The notes: generated from the letters alone by a model not told the origin. DNA of 64,000 nucleotides from Hoylesella shahii DSM 15611 = JCM 12083 (GCF_000613445.1 NZ_BAIZ01000009.1:1-64000); one strand, 5' to 3'; shown: positions 1 to 10,659, counted from the first letter of the stretch. Numbers and translations are program-made.

Positions 1-538
1 TATAAATAGCAAAAAGGAGGGCGAAAAATTTGAGATCTCGCATCCGAAAAACGTCGAGAAAAGGGGTAAAACCATGCTATTGGGCATGTTTTATACGCTA
101 AAATGGTGAACATAAAAAGCGTTATTTGTAAAATAAAACAAACGATTTAACAGTTTTGTTTAGCTATAAAGAGGGGGCTGTTTTATGCTAGTTGCAGCGT
201 TTAGCATTAGCAGGCGTGCAACGATGTTTGCAGTGTGCCACTCCGCAAACAAGGGGTGAGCAGTTTTTTTTGCTTTATCAACAACTATTATGCACTTTCA
301 AAGCACTGGATACCGAATTTTCTATGTAATTTTGTTGCACGCAAGTGATGCATTGAGCAAACTTTAGTAATGGTGCGAGCCGTGAAAACAACGAAAACAA
401 GGACTTTGCCAACAAGGCTTGCCAATAGCTTTGCACAAAAAAGCGAGCAAGCTTGTGGGTTGTGACCACCAAGCATAAACAAGAAACCTATTTTTTTAAA
501 CCCCAAAACCACTAATAACATCCTAAAAGAGCATTAAA
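1..538. other. Non-coding left end with one dispersed repeat copy
   Basis: I see no convincing gene here; the short open frames have no recognisable protein features. The stretch is AT-rich. Positions 67-139 match a second stretch at 28191-28262 (separate entry). Positions 226-250 form a small hairpin, GTTTGC/GCAAAC. The next gene begins at about 539. Confidence 0.6.
67..139. repeat. Dispersed intergenic repeat, copy 1
   Basis: This copy begins TAAAACCATGCT and ends GTAAAATAA. The same two ends occur 61 bases apart at 28191-28262. Both copies carry a small ATGC/GCAT hairpin near the start and a CGCTA-type core. A shorter similarity (CGAAAAATT...ATCT) is found upstream of both, at about 23 and 28081, with different spacing. 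Function unknown. Confidence 0.45.
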
Positions 539-1896
539 ATGGTGAATAAAGAATTGAACAAAATAAAAGTAGACCGCGCAAAAAGTGGTTTGCTAAGGTT
601 CCTAATGCCGAAAACATCGACTTAGAAACGCAAATACAGATTTGCAACAAGGTGGCTTGGCGCGTTGGTGTTTTGGCGTTCTCGCTCATTGCGCTAGAGT
701 TTGTTTTGCTTGCTATTTTCAATGATGGCGCGTTGCTCTACCAATTGACCGACGAAATTAACGAATTGGCTCAGCATACAAGAACGAGAGCAGAGCGAAG
801 AGGCACTGCATTGTTGGTCGTGTTATGGCTTAGTCCGCTATTTGTGCTGCCTGTTGTGGTGACTTTTAAGATGCGAAATAAATGGATATTGGCCGAGGCC
901 AACAAGTATTTGGCTCTTAACCCGCAGAAAAAGGCTAGCATGAACATAGACAACGGTAAAACACAAGTGGCTGGTTCGAGTTCAGAAAATGAGCATTACG
1001 CAGGGTGGAGAATGCAACTTGAGAACGAAAAAGCCCGTAGTTTTGGTAAGGATGATTTGCAACAGATGTTGAAGCTGGTGAATACGAAAGGGCGTTTTGA
1101 ATGCTGCCTAATGCCGCAAACGCCCGTGCCCATGCATCAGAGACGCGCTTGCAGCTTGATAAAAGTATGCCCCGACACCGGGAAACGCACTTTTAGACTA
1201 GAGATAAACGTGATGGATGTGGCGCAAAACAAGGTTGCTGTGACTTTTGGGAAAGCCGCTTTCAGCTACGAAGCAACGTTGGCACTGCTCACAGAGCTGG
1301 TGGAAGAGGGGCGCATGCCTTGTCTTTTTGATTGGGAAGTGCTTGAAGACCATCGTATTGGCAACCCTCAAGGCGTTGATGCATATCGGGCAATGCTGAG
1401 GCTAATGCCCAATAGCGGACAGCTAATGGCTGCTATGAACAGCTGTTTGAACTCGCCACAACAGTATTTTAATAACCATCAAGACCGTTACGACGAAAGA
1501 GGCTTCGAGGAAGAGGAAGACGAAAACACCATTATATGGTTTGCAATGGTGGACGAGATGATTGAGGGACAAACGGCGGTGGAACTGGATTGGAAAACAG
1601 ATAGAGAAGAGTTTGCGGAACAAATGCAAGAACTGGTGAGCGAAACAAACCTGGAGTTGAAGGTAGAATGGCTGGACGAAGCAGGCGAAGTGCCTGCTTG
1701 GTGCAGAACGCTAGACGAGAAATGGGCCGAACACGACTATTGTGTGGGATGTATTGACATAAACAGCGATAGCTATGTGCTCTTTGTGTCGCAACGTGAT
1801 AACTTGGAAATGCTGGAAGCTTTGTCTTTAAAAGTAGACCAACGCATAATGAGGCATGCCGATTGTAGGGTCAAGGCCATCCCAAAGGCTATGTAA
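539..1896 (+). CDS. Two-helix membrane protein resembling DUF6630 (frameshift near the start)
   Basis: The uninterrupted frame runs from 550 to the stop at 1896, and GTG 652 is the first ordinary start in it. The ATG at 539 lies in another frame. Adding one A to the run at 560-563 joins that ATG to the main frame and gives a natural basic N-terminus, for a product of about 452 residues, so I prefer 539. Two hydrophobic helices follow (bases about 655-715 and 805-870), then a soluble part of about 330 residues. The last third has an acidic stretch and a pattern like the DUF6630 family (IIWFAMVDEM, AVELDWK, CVGCIDIN). This assignment is from memory and tentative. Function unknown. Its stop overlaps the stop of the convergent MATE gene by 8 bp. 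Confidence 0.6.
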
Positions 1897-3241
1897 GGGT
1901 TAATCTTTTTTTGCTCCATACGGCCAAAACGACAAGTGTTAGCGCCTCTGAAAGGGGTACGGCAAGCCACAAACCTTTAACACCAATGATGTGGGGGAGT
2001 GCAATGAAAATGGGAATAACCAACACAAAACCGCGAAGAAACATAAAAGCAATGGCCTCGGTGGCACGCTCTACGCTCTGGTAAAAACCAATAATAACCA
2101 CGTTGAGCGAGAAAAACACAAAGCTGGTGGCAAACAGCGGGAAACCTTCGACACAAATATCGAAGGCACGTGTGCCAGAAGTGAGAAACATTGAAATAAG
2201 TGGACGGAAGGCCAACATGCCCAAAAGGCTGATGGCCACACCGCTGATGGCCGTGAGCACAAGCGATAAACGAAGCGTGCTACGCACACGTTGGTGAGCC
2301 GCCTGACCATGATTGTAGCTGATAATGGGCAACTGCGACTGGGCAATGGAGTTGCCAAACATAAATACCAAAGGGAAAAGATAACAGGCCACACTGAAAG
2401 CAGCAACGCCATCTTCGCGAAGAAACGACATAAACATAAAGTTGCCCACTATCATGAGTACAGAAATGGCCATTTCGGCAATGAAAGTGGGGAAGCCAAG
2501 TTTCATCATATACCCTAGGTTTCGCATGGTTAGGCGAAGACTGGTGCGGGAGAACTTTGGCTTATATAGGCGTAGGGTGTTGGGGAAATATAGCAGATAG
2601 GCCAGGGCCATTATGGCGCCAACTGCTTCGGAAATGGTTGTGGCCGAGGCTGCTCCCATCAAACCAAGGTTTAAAGGGAAAACAAATAGCCAATCGAGAA
2701 AGATGTTAAGCACGGAGGGAATAACGCTTGTGTACATGGCATATTTGGGCGAACCATCTAAACGAATGATGAAACCGCCTACGTGTACCAACACCGTGAG
2801 GGCTGGAATAGGACTGATATAGGTGAGATATTCAACAACGAGGGGTTCGAGCATTTGCGAACCACCAAAGAGATAACACAATTGTGGGGCAAAAACGGCA
2901 ATGAGCACGCCCACTAAGGCCATCACAACGAAGGGCACAGTGAGGGCTTGGGTGGCATTGATGTTGGCTGCCTTGTTGTTGCCGCGCGATAGATGAACGG
3001 CTGCCACCACACTTACACCGGTGGCAAACATGAGCGATACGCCTAGGCCAATGAGGAAAATGGGAGCGGCAATGTTTACAGCTGCCAAAGCATTGCTTCC
3101 AATGCCCTGCCCAACAAATATGCCGTCGGCAAGGGTGAGCATGGCATTGAACACCAAACCGAGAAGCGTGGGAATGAAAAGCTTAATAAATAGGCGGGGT
3201 ATATGCATCCTACCAAAGTCGATGTGGTCTCTGTTATCCAT
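1889..3241 (-). CDS. MATE family multidrug/sodium antiporter
   Basis: The product is an inner-membrane exporter of about 450 residues with the twelve-helix pattern of MATE proteins (NorM/MepA type), exchanging Na+ or H+ for cationic or aromatic compounds. Supporting segments are LFIPTLLGLVFNAMLTLADGI and GVSLMFATGVSV near the N-terminus, repeated in the second half as LGFPTFIAEMAISVLMIVGN. The frame is open up to 3328, but those extra 29 residues are not MATE-like, so I choose the ATG at 3241. A strong Bacteroidetes promoter lies at 3417-3448, implying a leader of about 165 bases, and a palindrome sits inside that promoter. Substrate cannot be read from the sequence. Confidence 0.9.
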   Translation of the reverse strand: MDNRDHIDFGRMHIPRLFIKLFIPTLLGLVFNAMLTLADGIFVGQGIGSNALAAVNIAAPIFLIGLGVSLMFATGVSVVAAVHLSRGNNKAANINATQALTVPFVVMALVGVLIAVFAPQLCYLFGGSQMLEPLVVEYLTYISPIPALTVLVHVGGFIIRLDGSPKYAMYTSVIPSVLNIFLDWLFVFPLNLGLMGAASATTISEAVGAIMALAYLLYFPNTLRLYKPKFSRTSLRLTMRNLGYMMKLGFPTFIAEMAISVLMIVGNFMFMSFLREDGVAAFSVACYLFPLVFMFGNSIAQSQLPIISYNHGQAAHQRVRSTLRLSLVLTAISGVAISLLGMLAFRPLISMFLTSGTRAFDICVEGFPLFATSFVFFSLNVVIIGFYQSVERATEAIAFMFLRGFVLVIPIFIALPHIIGVKGLWLAVPLSEALTLVVLAVWSKKRLTLT

Positions 3242-3416
3242 GTTGTTGGGGTGTGAGGGGGTGATGATGGGGCTTATTGCCTGAAACACTAATGATGCAA
3301 ATAGCCCGAAGGGGAAGAAACAGTGCACGGTAATGCTGGGCGTGCAGAGAGGCCATTGAACGAAAACCCTGCTCCATTAGCGATATGTGGTTGGCAAGAA
3401 GGCCCCAAAGTGAGTG

Positions 3417-3448
3417 CAAAGTTAGTGTTTTTCGGCGAAAAACACAAA
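3417..3448 (-). promoter_or_regulatory. MATE promoter with palindromic operator candidate in the spacer
   Basis: On the minus strand, TTTG (complement of 3445-3448) and TAACTTTG (complement of 3417-3424) are 20 bases apart, a full match to the Bacteroidetes consensus. The spacer is almost entirely a near-perfect palindrome, GTGTTTTTCG-g-CGAAAAACAC (3425-3445). A repressor bound there would block the polymerase. The operator role is inference. Confidence 0.65.
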
Positions 3449-3875
3449 AAGGAAACCGAACACTCTTAGTCGTCTCGACAAGAAGTGCCCGGTTGTTAGT
3501 TTCCTCTTTTTTGTACCTAATATGCTATTAAACTATGCAAATAAATAAACTTCCATATGGGCAAACCCGCATTGCACGGATGCTAGGCGAGCGATTGCCT
3601 CGCTATGGTATGGCGCCACCTTACCAGCTCTGGAGGTAGGTTATGGGATTGCCCCCACTAGGCTATAACTCTTGCGCCATTTCAAGGCCTTTGACGCGCC
3701 ATGATACATGAGTTGTCTTAGACCTTTCTCTGTTGTATAATTATCTCTCTCTTTATCTTTTGAGGCAACTTCACAATTGCCTTTTTACAACTTGACTTTT
3801 TAAACAATCTCTAATCCTGAAAAACTTTTGCCTTTAAAAGTAACTTTACCTATTGTTCATATACTATACCATGAA
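3449..3875. other. Intergenic region with a GC-richer structured segment (possible RNA)
   Basis: No gene is seen. Between about 3555 and 3660 the sequence is clearly more GC-rich than its flanks and can fold: GGGCAA (3560-3565) pairs with TTGCCC (3649-3654), enclosing GCGAG/CTCGC around 3587-3603 and CCTTACC/GGTAGG with one bulge around 3618-3640. This resembles a small structured RNA, but I match it to no known family and cannot fix its strand. It may be chance pairing. Confidence 0.25.
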
Positions 3876-4708
3876 TTATTTATCAGTGGGAATGTTGAAA
3901 AACATTGGCTCAGACACGGGGATGTTGTTTCCCGACACGGCAGCCACACGAAAGATGGCTTTGCCAGGTTTGAGCTTTTTGCTGGCTTTTACCAGTGCAG
4001 TGTAGCGTATTGCTTTACCTGGTTCGAGCTGTTCAACATGTATTGTGGGCGAGATGCCCAAGTGTTTGTTGCCAGTTTCTTCGATAATGATGGGTTGAAC
4101 ATCGCGTAAGGTTCGGTTGGAGTTGTTCCAAATTTCGAAGATAACCTTGCAAAGTTCGTCGCGATTGATGGTGCGGTCTTGATTGGCATCAACAAATCGG
4201 GCGTTTTTTATTTCGAGGGGTAGGGCGCCATTTGTGGTAAATGGTTGCTGCACCATGTCGTTATTAGTAGATGGTTGCTGTGCACTATAATTGCCATTGT
4301 AGTCGTTTCCTTTGAAATCGAAAATCCTATCATCGGCCCCATTGTTGTAGTTGATTACGCCATCTTGTACGGCTGGCTGGTAATACTGCCCTTGCTCGTT
4401 ATAGTAATCGTAGTTGTATTGGCTTCGTTCTCTGCGTTCGCGCTCAATGCGTTTGCGTCTTTTTTCTATGCCTTTTATCACTTTCTTGTCGCTTGCTCAC
4501 CAATAGTGGCGCCAACAACGCCTCCAACTCCCATACCAACAATCTGTCCGATGTCCGAACCGCGTGGTCCGCCGGTGATTCCGCCAATGGCGCTTCCTAA
4601 AATCGAACCTAAAGTGGCGCCTGTGTATGCACCCGTGCTGGCGTAAGAACCGCATCCAACGAGTATCGCTATCGCGGTTATGGCTGTTATAAGTTTTATT
4701 TTAACCAT
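3876..4708 (-). CDS. Glycine-zipper lipoprotein with long C-terminal domain (frameshifted)
   Basis: The first 76 codons (4708-4478) encode a lipoprotein signal with lipobox Cys (LVGCGS) and a glycine-zipper membrane segment of repeated GxxxG steps (GSILGSAIGGI, GMGVGGVVGATIG). The stop at 4478-4480 follows QATRK. The overlapping second frame (4481-3876) carries a basic coiled stretch, a Tyr/Gln/Asn-rich linker and a beta-rich C-terminal domain. One extra A in the AAA just before the stop joins them as RKVIKGIEKRRKR, giving about 277 residues, and I recall Bacteroidales homologs with this whole layout. The protein probably sits in the cell envelope; function unknown. Two separate genes remain possible. 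A TAACTTTG element at 4795-4802 (minus) may be its promoter. Confidence 0.65.
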
Positions 4709-5035
4709 CGCCTTGTTGTTGTAGAGTTAAAAACTTGCGATGAGGTGGTTGGCATATGTGCCTATTTTCAACGCATTTGACTTTCTTTCGGATGCAAAGT
4801 TAGTAAGATTGCACGACCTGGAAAGGGGGAATTTCCCCAAAGAAGGATAGGGATTACCCTAAACAAAGTGTGGGGTTGGAGGGAAAGGAGATATTAAAAG
4901 GTGGGCGGATAGAAGGGTATTGGTTGTATGTTGTTGTAAAACAGCGTTTTAAGAGGTGTCTGTAGGGGTAAGGAAGTTTGGGTGAGACGTGCGTTGTTAC
5001 GGCCCGTTTATAGTGTAGAAATTAAATCGTGCCTA
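4709..5035. other. Intergenic region with probable lipoprotein promoter
   Basis: Non-coding. A -7 element TAACTTTG (complement of 4795-4802) lies about 87 bases upstream of the lipoprotein ATG; the matching -33 is weak (TTTC). Nothing else recognised. Confidence 0.4.
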
Positions 5036-5071
5036 ACAAAAATCCCCCATCTCGCATCGACGAGATGGGGG
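5036..5071 (-). terminator. Rho-independent terminator of the susCD block
   Basis: An 11-bp perfect stem, CCCCCATCTCG/CGAGATGGGGG (5044-5054 and 5061-5071) with a 6-base loop, is followed on the minus strand by ATTTTTGTT. It lies 21 bases past the stop of the susD-like gene. Confidence 0.9.
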
Positions 5072-5092
5072 AATGGATGATGATCACTTTAA

Positions 5093-6922
5093 TTATTTTT
5101 CCCAACCGGGGTTTTGCTTGATGGCATAACCAGCGTTACGATAGAGCGTAAGTTGGTCGATGGGGATGGGATAGAGATAATCTCTTTCTTTATAAGTGCG
5201 CATAAAGCCTTCTTTAACGATGGGTTTGATGTATCCTTCATTTTCGTCGGCCACATACTTACCCGTTGGGTCGAGTTGCACAAGGTTCATTTTGCCAAGC
5301 TTTTCAAGCGTTAGAGCATTCTCGGGTTTTGCGGGTGGGTAGGTTCGGTTGTACCAAGCCACGTAGGCACTCTTATTAATATAAGCGCCCATGTTGAGTT
5401 TGGGGTTCAGAACCATGTCTGCATAGTTGAGCTTTTTCCAACGGCGAAGGTCGTTAAAGCGAAGTCCTTCGTACACTAACTCGGTGCGACGCTCGCGACG
5501 TATTTCCCAAAGAATGGGCGAAACATCAGCATCGCGTTGGCTGTCTTTCACCTCGCCAGCTGCAACGTGTAGTGCATCGCCAACCAATTGCACAGTAGGC
5601 ATGTTGGTGCTGGGACGTTTACGCAGAGCGTTGATGGTGCGATCGAAGTCGGATTGGGTAAGGGTGTACTTGCCCAGCGAGGCCAATTCGGCAGCAGCTT
5701 CGATGTAGTTCATCATCACTTCGTTGAGTTTCATCACAGGTGCATCGGTAATGTTGGTGTAGCTTTTACCGCCAGCAAGGTTGAGAAGCGAGGGGTTGAC
5801 AAAGCGATTAGCGAAATAACCCGATGTTGCATATACGGCAGCGACTGAAGGAAGACGAAGAGCCGTGGTGTCGATGGTGGCATAAAGGCGTGGGTCGCGT
5901 TTGGTTATTTCCTTCTTAAAGTCTTTGTCGCCCAGGTACATGGTGTTACCACCATCTTGATTGATGGGCAAACCGTTTTGTGTGAGGTAGCTTTCGATGA
6001 GCGATCTCGACGGACTAGACTTCTCGGGTTCGGTATTCATGAAGGTCATCAAGCTGTGTGTAACCACTCCAGCCACATACGAACGGTAGAGAATAACCTC
6101 AGGATTGCCAGCTAGGTCTACCGATGTGGTGAGGTCTTTGTAGTTGTTGCACAACTTATAGCGACCAGATTTCAGTACGTAGTCGGCAGCATCTTTAGCA
6201 GCTTGCAGATATTTAGCAGCCGCTTCAGCGTTTTGTGGGTTGTGATATTTTTGCCATGTGCCTTCAAAGAGGAAGATACGCGAGGCGTAAGCATAAACAA
6301 GGTCGCGCGTAATATTCAATCCTTGTTCGCCATCGCTTATGCGAACATTTTCCATTGCGTACTTCATGTCAGACAATACGCTGTCCATCACTTCCAAGCG
6401 AGGGCTGAATGCGCGGTAAAGCATATCTTTATCTTTAGGATCGATTGGCTCTTGATAATAAGGAACATCACCAAAATTAGAAACAAGTTTCGCATATTCC
6501 ACAGCGCGGAGGAAGCGGTTAACGCCAATCCAATGACGTTTAGCCTCGTCGAGTATAGTAGAACGCGAAAGTTTGCTAAGATAAGTATTTAGTGTTCTTA
6601 CATTTTCGAAGTTCCATTGCGTTGCTGCAGTGGTAGCGGTAGGCACGTTCTTGGTGAAGAAAGTAGCCACTTCTTGGGCATTATCGTCGTTCCAGTCGGC
6701 TATATCAGTTTCGGCAAACCAGTCAGAACGTCCCCATCCTGAGTTGAAACCTTTGAAGAAAGAGGGGTAAACGTTGTACATGGAGTACTTAATAACGTCT
6801 TCCGAGTTCCATGTCTCCTCATTATCTCCTCGTAGGCGGTCGAACGGTTCGCGTGTAAGGAAGTCGTTGCACGATACCAAAGGTAGGGTCAATAGTGCGA
6901 GACCCAATATCTTATGTTTCAT
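5093..6922 (-). CDS. SusD/RagB-family outer-membrane lipoprotein (pair 1)
   Basis: This is a 609-residue SusD-like surface lipoprotein that captures glycan or other oligomers and hands them to its SusC partner. It starts MKHKILGLALLTLPLVSCNDF, with lipobox Cys 18, and shows family hallmarks: WNSEDVIKYSMYNVYP near the N-terminus, LRAVEYAKLVSNFGDVPYY, and the C-terminal ILWEIRRERRTELVYEGLRFNDLRRW and YLYPIP motifs. It begins 20 bp after the stop of the SusC-like gene 6943-10224 and is followed by a strong terminator. The ligand cannot be inferred because no glycoside hydrolase or regulator adjoins. Confidence 0.95.
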   Translation of the reverse strand: MKHKILGLALLTLPLVSCNDFLTREPFDRLRGDNEETWNSEDVIKYSMYNVYPSFFKGFNSGWGRSDWFAETDIADWNDDNAQEVATFFTKNVPTATTAATQWNFENVRTLNTYLSKLSRSTILDEAKRHWIGVNRFLRAVEYAKLVSNFGDVPYYQEPIDPKDKDMLYRAFSPRLEVMDSVLSDMKYAMENVRISDGEQGLNITRDLVYAYASRIFLFEGTWQKYHNPQNAEAAAKYLQAAKDAADYVLKSGRYKLCNNYKDLTTSVDLAGNPEVILYRSYVAGVVTHSLMTFMNTEPEKSSPSRSLIESYLTQNGLPINQDGGNTMYLGDKDFKKEITKRDPRLYATIDTTALRLPSVAAVYATSGYFANRFVNPSLLNLAGGKSYTNITDAPVMKLNEVMMNYIEAAAELASLGKYTLTQSDFDRTINALRKRPSTNMPTVQLVGDALHVAAGEVKDSQRDADVSPILWEIRRERRTELVYEGLRFNDLRRWKKLNYADMVLNPKLNMGAYINKSAYVAWYNRTYPPAKPENALTLEKLGKMNLVQLDPTGKYVADENEGYIKPIVKEGFMRTYKERDYLYPIPIDQLTLYRNAGYAIKQNPGWEK

Positions 6923-6942
6923 TTTTTATTTTGTTAAAGGGT

Positions 6943-9900
6943 TTAGAATGTGGCTTGGAGGCCGAATGAGATGGTACGTGTGAAGGGATAAGAGCGTCCG
7001 AACGACCAAGCTGCATTAGCTGCGCCACGCTTGTACTCTGTTGTTTCAGGGTCGATGGGCAAGTGCAGGTTGTCGATTTCAAATAGATTTTCGGCGCTTA
7101 CATACACACGGAAAGATTGCAACATGATTTTCTTCACGATGTCTTGTGGCAAGGTGTAGCCCAAGGTGATGTTCTTGCAACGCAAGTAAGCCATGTTGGC
7201 AAGGAAACGAGTTTGTTTCAGATAGTTCTGGTTGTTTTGTTTCCAGCTCATATCTGTGGGACGGGGATAGAAAGCGCCAGTGTTTGTAGGAGTCCAATAG
7301 TCGGTTTGGTGTGCATAGGCTGCATCCATGTAGCCAGAACCACCAGAGGGGATGCCCACAGCACCGCCAACCCAGAAGTCGCGCTTGCCTACACCTTGGA
7401 AGAATACGTTGAAATCGAAGCCTTTATAGGTTGCTCCGAGTGAGAAACTGTATTCGTAGTTGGGGAGATAGTTACCAATTACCTTTTGGTCGCCAGGGTT
7501 TTCCACTGTGTTGTTGCCGTAAGTAATTTCGCCATCACCGTTAAGGTCTTTGTATTTCACGTCTCCAGGACCGAATTTAAAGTCATCGTTCTCGTATTTA
7601 TTTTGTTTAGCGATGCCTGCTTTTAGCTTACCGGTGTTGTCAAAGTCGTCTGCTTGGAAGAGTCTGTCGGTTTCGTAACCCCAGATTTCGCCGAGTCTTT
7701 TACCCTCATAGTTTCCGTTGATGCTACGAGTTTGACTGTTAAATTTGGTGATTACTTCTTTTACATGAGAGAAAGAAGCCGAAGCCGAGAGTCCTAAACC
7801 ATTTTCGAATTGGTGTTGATAGTTGATACCAAGTTCGAAACCAGTACCAGTAAGCTCGCCAAAGTTAATCTTTGGAACAACAGCACCAAAGGTTGCGGGG
7901 AGTTGTTCGCCTGCGGTGTGCATACCCGAAGTAACGCGACGATACCAGTCGAAGGTTACATTGAGGTCGTTGTTGAAGAAGCTAGCATCGAAACCAAGGT
8001 CGAGTGTAGACACGCGTTCCCATGTTAGGGCGTCCGAATTAACAGTGGGTGAGTTAAGTGTGGCAACGTTTTTTCCATCGATTACCCAACCCGAGTTTTG
8101 TGGAGCATGATAGAGAGGTAAGAATAGGCAGCAACATCTTGGTTACCGATGGTACCCCACGAACCACGAAGCTTCAAATTGGTGAGTGCAGGCTTAGCCC
8201 AGTCCATGAATTTTTCTTCACTTGCGCGCCATCCAGCAGAGAAAGAGGGGAAGAAAGCCCACTTCTTGCCTACAGGGAAGCGAGAAGAACCATCGTAACG
8301 CAGGTTGAATTCGAAGAGATAGCGTTGCAGGTAGTCGTAATTGATACGTCCGAAGACACCCGCTGCAGCGAAATCGTTGTGGTAGCTATAGAGGCTATTG
8401 AACGAGAATTGGTTTCCATAGGCCAAAGCAATCTCTGGATATTTCTCGTTATAAAGCTTTTGACGCTCTGAATAGTGCGAGAAGGCTTCGCGTGTTTCGG
8501 CGTCGAAACCAGCCATCAACTTGAAGTTGTGTTGCTTTTCGATGTCGAACATATAGGTGGCATAACCCTTGAAGATGTTTTGAAGGGTGTATTGGCTAGA
8601 CTGTTCGGCCATGTTGTGCGCCAAACCATAGATGTTTGTGAAGTTTGAGAACGGCGCTGTGGCGAACATATCGTAAGCGTAGATAGTACCACCATTTATC
8701 TTACGCATGTCGTTGGTAAACGAGAATGTGTAGTCGAAGTTCACCGAGAGGTTCTTCATTGGTGTTATCTCTGTACCCAAGTTGGCGCGAACATAGGTTG
8801 TTGTGGTGTTCTCGCGGTTGCCATGTTGGATATCGGTAACGGCCGAACGGAAGGGTTTGCTTGATAAGTGGTGTAAGGATACCAGCGAGGCCAACGCAAA
8901 AGGTAGAACCAAGCATCGTATTGACCCGACGTGAAGCGATAAGGCTCATCGTTCTTGGTGCGAGTGAAGAGTACGTTTGTGCGCACTTTCCACCAGTCGG
9001 TAACGTTAGTGGTGATGTTGCTATGCAGTGTATAGCGGTCGTATTTATCAGAATTATACTTCATCACACCGCTTTGTGTGAGATAACTTAGGCTGATGTT
9101 GTAAGTAGTTTTCTTGCTTCCGCCTGTTACCGACAAGTTATGGTTCTGCTGTGGCGTCCATTTGCGGGTGAATTCTTTAATGGGATCGAACGAGCGATAG
9201 AAGTAAGTGCTACCGCCAACGATTTCAAAGTCGCGGCCTTGTTGCATCTCTCCTAGTTCTTCTTGCGACATGCCACCGTACTTGTTTTCCCATTCTTCGA
9301 GCTTGCCAATGAGTGCTTCGTCGATGGTATAGCCAATATTAGCCTTTTTAGACAGGCCTTTGCTCTTCATAATTTCGAAGATAAAGCGGGCATTGTCTGA
9401 GGCTTTCATCTGCTCGGCCATCTTTGTTGGTGTGCTCCAAGCAAAGTTGTTAGAGTAGCTTACGTTAATTTTATCGTTGTTTGAACCCTGTTTGGTGGTG
9501 ATAAGGATAACACCCCATGCAGCTCGCGTACCGTAGATAGAGGCCGAAGCGGCGTCTTTAAGTACCGAAATGGTTTCGATGTCGTCGGGGTTTACCAAAT
9601 TAAGGTTGGGTACTTCCACGTTGTCTACGAGGATGAGTGGAGATGTACCGCCTTCAGCACTAAGCGAACCCACCGAGCCACGTAGTTTTACGGCGCTTTG
9701 TGTGCCAACACCACCCACGCGATTGGTGATGGTTAGACCAGGTGTGATACCTTGTAGAGCCTTTGCTACGTCGGTGATTGGACGGCTAGCGATGGCCTCT
9801 TTCACGTTTACGTTCGACACAGCGCCCGTGAGGTTCACTTTCTTTTGTGTGCCATAGCCCACAACAACCACTTCGCCTAGTTGACTGGCGTTCTCTGTAA

Positions 9901-10224
9901 GTGTGATGCGCATGTCGGCTTTAGCTGTCACTTGCATGGCGTTATAGCCCACGTAAGTGATGGTAAGTTTGTCTCCAGGACGAGCGTTGATGGTGAAGTG
10001 TCCGTTAATGTCGGTCACTGCTCCCACGCCTTTGCCTTCAATGGCTACAGAAGCGCCGTGATAGGCTCGCCATTGGCGTCGGTAACGATACCCGAAAGGG
10101 TAGTTTGCTGTTGCACGGCGTTAGTGGCGCGTGGCGTTTGGGTGGCTGCAGCGTGTGCCTGTTGTAGGGCGAAGGTGCCTGACAGGGCTGCGAAAGCCGC
10201 GCTTAGATAATAGATTCTTCGCAT
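6943..10224 (-). CDS. SusC/RagA-family TonB-dependent transporter (pair 1, three frameshifts)
   Basis: This is an outer-membrane beta-barrel importer of about 1094 residues once repaired. From ATG 10224 it has a signal peptide, a carboxypeptidase-regulatory-like domain (SGIVTDANGEPIT), the TonB-box-like region GEVVVVGYGTQKK, the plug (PLILVDNVEV, ISVLKDAASASIYGTRAA) and a barrel ending SFGLQATF. Three sites each lack one base: about 10056 (ITGAS broken), about 8860 (before KPFRSAVTD) and about 8112 (before APQNSGW). The reading frame continues cleanly on the far side of each. This could be a decaying gene, but the same single-base losses hit housekeeping genes elsewhere, so sequence error is more likely. 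The partner SusD starts 20 bp downstream. Confidence 0.85.
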
Positions 10225-10659
10225 TTTTAATAAATGATTTGTTGGTTATAGGCATGTTTTAATTGTTAGCTCACCTGGGCATTGCTGCCTTATTTGGTAT
10301 GCTCTGCGCTTTCTTTTCTTGATTATTGGTGGCGTCTTTTATTGCTTTCGTTTGTACACGGCCAAGATGCACCTTTTGAAAGCAAGTTCAATCAGCTTGG
10401 CAAAATCAGTCTGTTTGGGCACAGTTTACTCTTATAGCCTGCCTTTTTTCTGCTTTTTTGTTTTTGTATGTTGTTAATTAGTGATTTACTTTTACTCATG
10501 AGCAGGCAGGGTGCTTGCCTTTTTGGGGGCGAGTCCCTGCCTGTTCTCATTTAGTTTGTAGTGTTAGTGGCGGTTTGGGGTTTTATTCCCGCCTGTTGTT
10601 CGTTGCTTTTAGCCATGTGCGACTGGCTTTTTGCCAAGTCGTTGCCTTTTTGTTCCCTA
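10225..10659. other. Spacer between the two susCD pairs with several hairpins
   Basis: No gene. On the minus strand it follows the susD of pair 2 and precedes the susC of pair 1. It holds at least three inverted repeats: GACTTGGC/GCCAGTC (about 10621-10642), GGCGG/CCGCC (about 10570-10594), and the larger one at 10498-10550. They could end transcription of pair 2, stabilise its message, or attenuate pair 1. No clean T-run follows any of them. Confidence 0.45.
10498..10550 (-). repeat. Long inverted repeat between susD2 and susC1
   Basis: The arms are ATGAG-c-AGGCAGGG (10498-10511) and CCCTGCCT-gtt-CTCAT (10535-10550), with a loop of about 23 bases. It is strong enough to fold in RNA. No U-tract follows, so it is not a classic terminator. 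Confidence 0.5.

Noticed and set aside
1889-3328. MATE start at 3328
   Set aside because: The extra 29 residues do not resemble MATE N-termini, and ATG 3241 begins the family-like sequence.
6943-10224. SusC of pair 1 as a true pseudogene with three lesions
   Set aside because: Each lesion is a one-base loss identical in kind to those in fba, ackA, sucD and obgE, so sequence error is the simpler reading.
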